From the NCBI GenBank assembly GCA_025455595.1, contig JALOMD010000083.1:1-12840 (forward strand): 12,840 nt of DNA, given 5' to 3'. Position numbers and translations under genes: made by a program. The DNA comes from Cytophagales bacterium (GTDB lineage: Bacteria; Bacteroidota; Bacteroidia; Cytophagales; 172606-1). The notes beneath the pieces are model-generated. The model was not told where the DNA came from, did no database searches, and saw nothing but the letters and a program-made list of their open reading frames with translations. Positions 11,296 to 12,840 of the stretch are shown one piece after another; the first letter of the stretch is position 1, and every line of letters begins with the position of its first letter.

Positions 11296-12424
11296 AAGCG
11301 TTCACTGTTGTTTCCAAATGTTCGTTCACATCCGTCAGCGGCAAGTTCCAAGCATCAGACACGCCTTGGTACACCACGTCTCCTTTGATCACGTTCAGGC
11401 CCAGCAGCAGTTCTTGGTTGTCGCGGCAGGCCTTCTGCCAGCCTTTGTTGGCCAGTTGGATGGCATACGGAAGCGTGGCGTTGGTCAGGGCCAGCGTCGA
11501 GGTGTAGGGCACCGCGCCGGGCATGTTGGCCACGCAATAGTGAACCACATCGTCCACAATATACACCGGGTCGGCGTGGGTGGTGGGCTTGCTGGTCTCG
11601 AAGCAGCCGCCTTGGTCAATGGCTACGTCCACCATCACCGTGCCGGGCTTCATGGTCTTGAGCATGTCGCGGGTGATGAGGCGCGGAGCTTTGGCACCCG
11701 GAATCAGCACACCGCCGATAATCAAATCGGCGTGGCGAATCATCTCGCGGATGTTGTATTCGTTGGACATGAGGGTATCCACGTTGGTGGGCATGATGTC
11801 TTCGAGGTAGCGCATCCGGGGCAGGCTCACGTCCATAATCGTCACGTTGGCACCCAGCCCGGCGGCCATTTTGGCGGCTTGTGTGCCTACGATGCCGCCG
11901 CCCAGCACCAGCACGTTGGCGGGCTTCACCCCGGCCACGCCGCCGAGCAGAATGCCGCGTCCTTTGTGCGTTTTTTCGAGATACTTGGCACCGGCTTGGA
12001 TAGACATCCGCCCGGCCACCTCCGACATGGGCACCAGCAGCGGCAGGCTGCGGTCGGCCTTCTCCACCGTTTCGTAGGCCAGGCAAACCGCCTTGCGCTT
12101 GATCATGGCGTGCGTGAGTTCTTCGGACGAGGCGAAGTGGAAGTACGTGAACACCAGTTGGTCTTCGCGAATCAAGCCGTATTCTTGCGCAATCGGCTCC
12201 TTTACTTTCACAATCATTTCCGAAGCCGCGTACACCGACTCGATGCCGGGCAGCAGGCTGGCCCCGGCCCGTTCGTACTCTTCGTCCGAAAAGCCGCTGC
12301 CTTCGCCTGCGCTGGCCTGCACATACACGTGGTGGCCGTTTTTCTTCAATTCCGCCACGCCCGCCGGTGTGACGGCCACGCGGTTTTCGTTGGTTTTGAT
12401 TTCCTTTGGAACGCCGATGATCAT
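11294..12424 (-). CDS. ald: Alanine dehydrogenase
   Basis: Seen: 376 residues starting MIIGVPKEIKTNENRVAVTPAG, the family's typical N-terminus. Residues matching the known active site are Arg15, Lys75 (VKVKEP), His96 (YFHFA) and Asp270 (VAIDQGG). The NAD-binding Rossmann motif is GGGIVG (175-180), with Asp198 at the end of the second strand. The C-terminal 'NMPGAVPYTSTLALTNATLPY' is also characteristic. Known: it catalyses reversible NAD-dependent deamination of L-alanine to pyruvate and ammonia (EC 1.4.1.1) in the cytoplasm, as a hexamer. Nothing is truncated. It has no gene partners; the stop overlaps palindrome copy 10, and a likely promoter lies some 335 nt upstream, with a heptad array in between. 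Confidence 0.96.
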   Translation of the reverse strand: MIIGVPKEIKTNENRVAVTPAGVAELKKNGHHVYVQASAGEGSGFSDEEYERAGASLLPGIESVYAASEMIVKVKEPIAQEYGLIREDQLVFTYFHFASSEELTHAMIKRKAVCLAYETVEKADRSLPLLVPMSEVAGRMSIQAGAKYLEKTHKGRGILLGGVAGVKPANVLVLGGGIVGTQAAKMAAGLGANVTIMDVSLPRMRYLEDIMPTNVDTLMSNEYNIREMIRHADLIIGGVLIPGAKAPRLITRDMLKTMKPGTVMVDVAIDQGGCFETSKPTTHADPVYIVDDVVHYCVANMPGAVPYTSTLALTNATLPYAIQLANKGWQKACRDNQELLLGLNVIKGDVVYQGVSDAWNLPLTDVNEHLETTVNA

Positions 12425-12442
12425 GTTTTTACGGGTTGAAAA

Positions 12443-12522
12443 GTTACAGGTTGGAAAGTTGAAAAGTTACAAGTTCAAGGTTGCAGGTTGGGAAATTAAA
12501 AAGTTACAGGTTTTAGGTTTGA
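12443..12522. repeat. Heptad array (rGTTnnn), the longest
   Basis: Eleven units of mostly 7 nt: GTTACAG (12443), GTTGGAA (12450), AGTTACA (12465), AGTTCAA (12472), GGTTGCA (12479), AGTTACA (12502), GGTTTTA (12509), GGTTTGA (12516), with 8-base units at 12457, 12486 and 12494. It begins about 18 nt upstream of the ald start codon. Confidence 0.78.
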
Positions 12523-12584
12523 TTGTCGGTGACTTGGTTCGGATTTGCCCAAAGTAGTTCCGCTGCCAGACCGAAGACTAATAC

Positions 12585-12659
12585 CAATTTGGAGGTGGGA
12601 ATGCGGATTTGGGAATCGAAAGTCTGCTGACAATTAGATGATTGCATTGAATTGTTTAC
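12585..12659 (+). repeat. 70-nt direct repeat, copy B
   Basis: Starts CAATTTGGAGGTGGGAATGC and ends GTTTAC. It aligns with copy A (9434-9504) in the same orientation, with a few 1-3 nt gaps. Confidence 0.8.
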
Positions 12660-12705
12660 GCACCCAGTCTTTTATTTTGGTATAACGACCAATGACCCAA
12701 TTTTT

Positions 12706-12734
12706 GCGTTTTGGGCAATTTTTGCCCAAAACGC
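12706..12734 (+). repeat. Intergenic palindrome, copy 11
   Basis: GCGTTTTGGGCAATTTTTGC then CCAAAACGC. Both arms match the consensus exactly. Confidence 0.92.
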
Positions 12735-12759
12735 CATTTGCGAAAGGCATATATTCCGG

Positions 12760-12790
12760 CAAATGTATTTATTGTGGTATTTGTTTCCAA
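12760..12790 (-). promoter_or_regulatory. Bacteroidota-type promoter reading toward ald
   Basis: On the minus strand: TTGG (12790-12787), 19-nt spacer, TACATTTG (12767-12760), an exact -7 match. The start would be near 12753. The only downstream gene on this strand is ald, giving a leader of about 330 nt; a separate small RNA is the alternative. Confidence 0.5.
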
Positions 12791-12840
12791 GAGGATTGCC
12801 GAGTCAAGTGTTTGTTTTTGGGTTTATATCTTTTTGTAGA

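Larger units (their letters stand above)
12425..12840. other. Long ald upstream region
   Basis: No gene seen to the window end. It contains a heptad array (12443-12522), direct-repeat copy B (12585-12659), palindrome copy 11 (12706-12734) and a minus-strand promoter (12760-12790). All but the promoter would lie in the ald leader RNA if that promoter serves ald. Confidence 0.65.

Noticed and set aside
11282..12439. 385-codon open frame on the + strand opposite ald
   Set aside because: It is a His/Gly-rich antisense shadow; the minus strand carries an intact alanine dehydrogenase.
444..12734. Palindromes as ordinary Rho-independent terminators
   Set aside because: Some lie between divergent genes or upstream of starts, one adjoins a full separate terminator, and most have their T-run in the centre rather than after the stem. 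A terminator role at single sites (for example 8219-8249) is not excluded.

Overview
The window reads as a chromosomal stretch from a Bacteroidota bacterium, most likely a Cytophagales-type organism. Supporting signs are: no Shine-Dalgarno sequences before the starts; Bacteroidota-type -7 elements (TAnnTTTG) before several genes; a PQQ-dependent dehydrogenase, a membrane fatty-acid desaturase and a SlyD-like FKBP of types familiar in this phylum; and a small 'ANELRLGN...HQLQNLFFAVTG' protein of a kind seen almost only in Bacteroidota. The assignment is by protein recognition and was not computed.

Layout. 1-414 (+) is the 3' end of a PQQ-dependent dehydrogenase. It converges on a fatty-acid desaturase (528-1598, -), which lies behind a small Bacteroidota protein (1728-2144, -). 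Then come a lipocalin-like lipoprotein (2646-3068, +) and a SlyD-like peptidyl-prolyl isomerase (3385-3897, +). The isomerase converges on an unrecognised 191-residue protein (4063-4638, -). Next are fabH (5032-6033, -), a divergent ArnT/PMT-type membrane glycosyltransferase (6379-8118, +), a broken metallophosphoesterase (8265-8916, +), an orphan sensor histidine kinase (9540-10649, -) and alanine dehydrogenase (11294-12424, -). These are mostly single-gene units of housekeeping or envelope metabolism: lipid synthesis and desaturation, envelope glycosylation, and amino-acid and sugar oxidation. There is no obvious operon, defence island or biosynthetic cluster, and no tRNA, rRNA, CRISPR array or transposase gene was seen.

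The most unusual content is between the genes. Eleven copies of a 27-35 nt palindrome (core CGTTTTGGGCA...TGCCCAAAACG) occur, at least one in almost every intergenic gap and none inside an intact gene. Thirteen short arrays of degenerate heptamers (period 7, a fixed 3-4 nt core plus about 3 variable bases) accompany them. In three or four places the heptad phase continues directly out of the arm of the palindrome (CAAAACG, then nnnAACG units). Heptad arrays run into both ends of the lipoprotein gene. Larger folded elements (2463-2607, 4817-4903, 9050-9234), a 70-nt direct repeat pair (9434-9504 and 12585-12659) and a repeat-like block inserted in frame in the glycosyltransferase (7461-7538) complete an intergenic landscape heavily shaped by repeats. 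This palindrome-plus-heptad system is the best candidate for something not well described.
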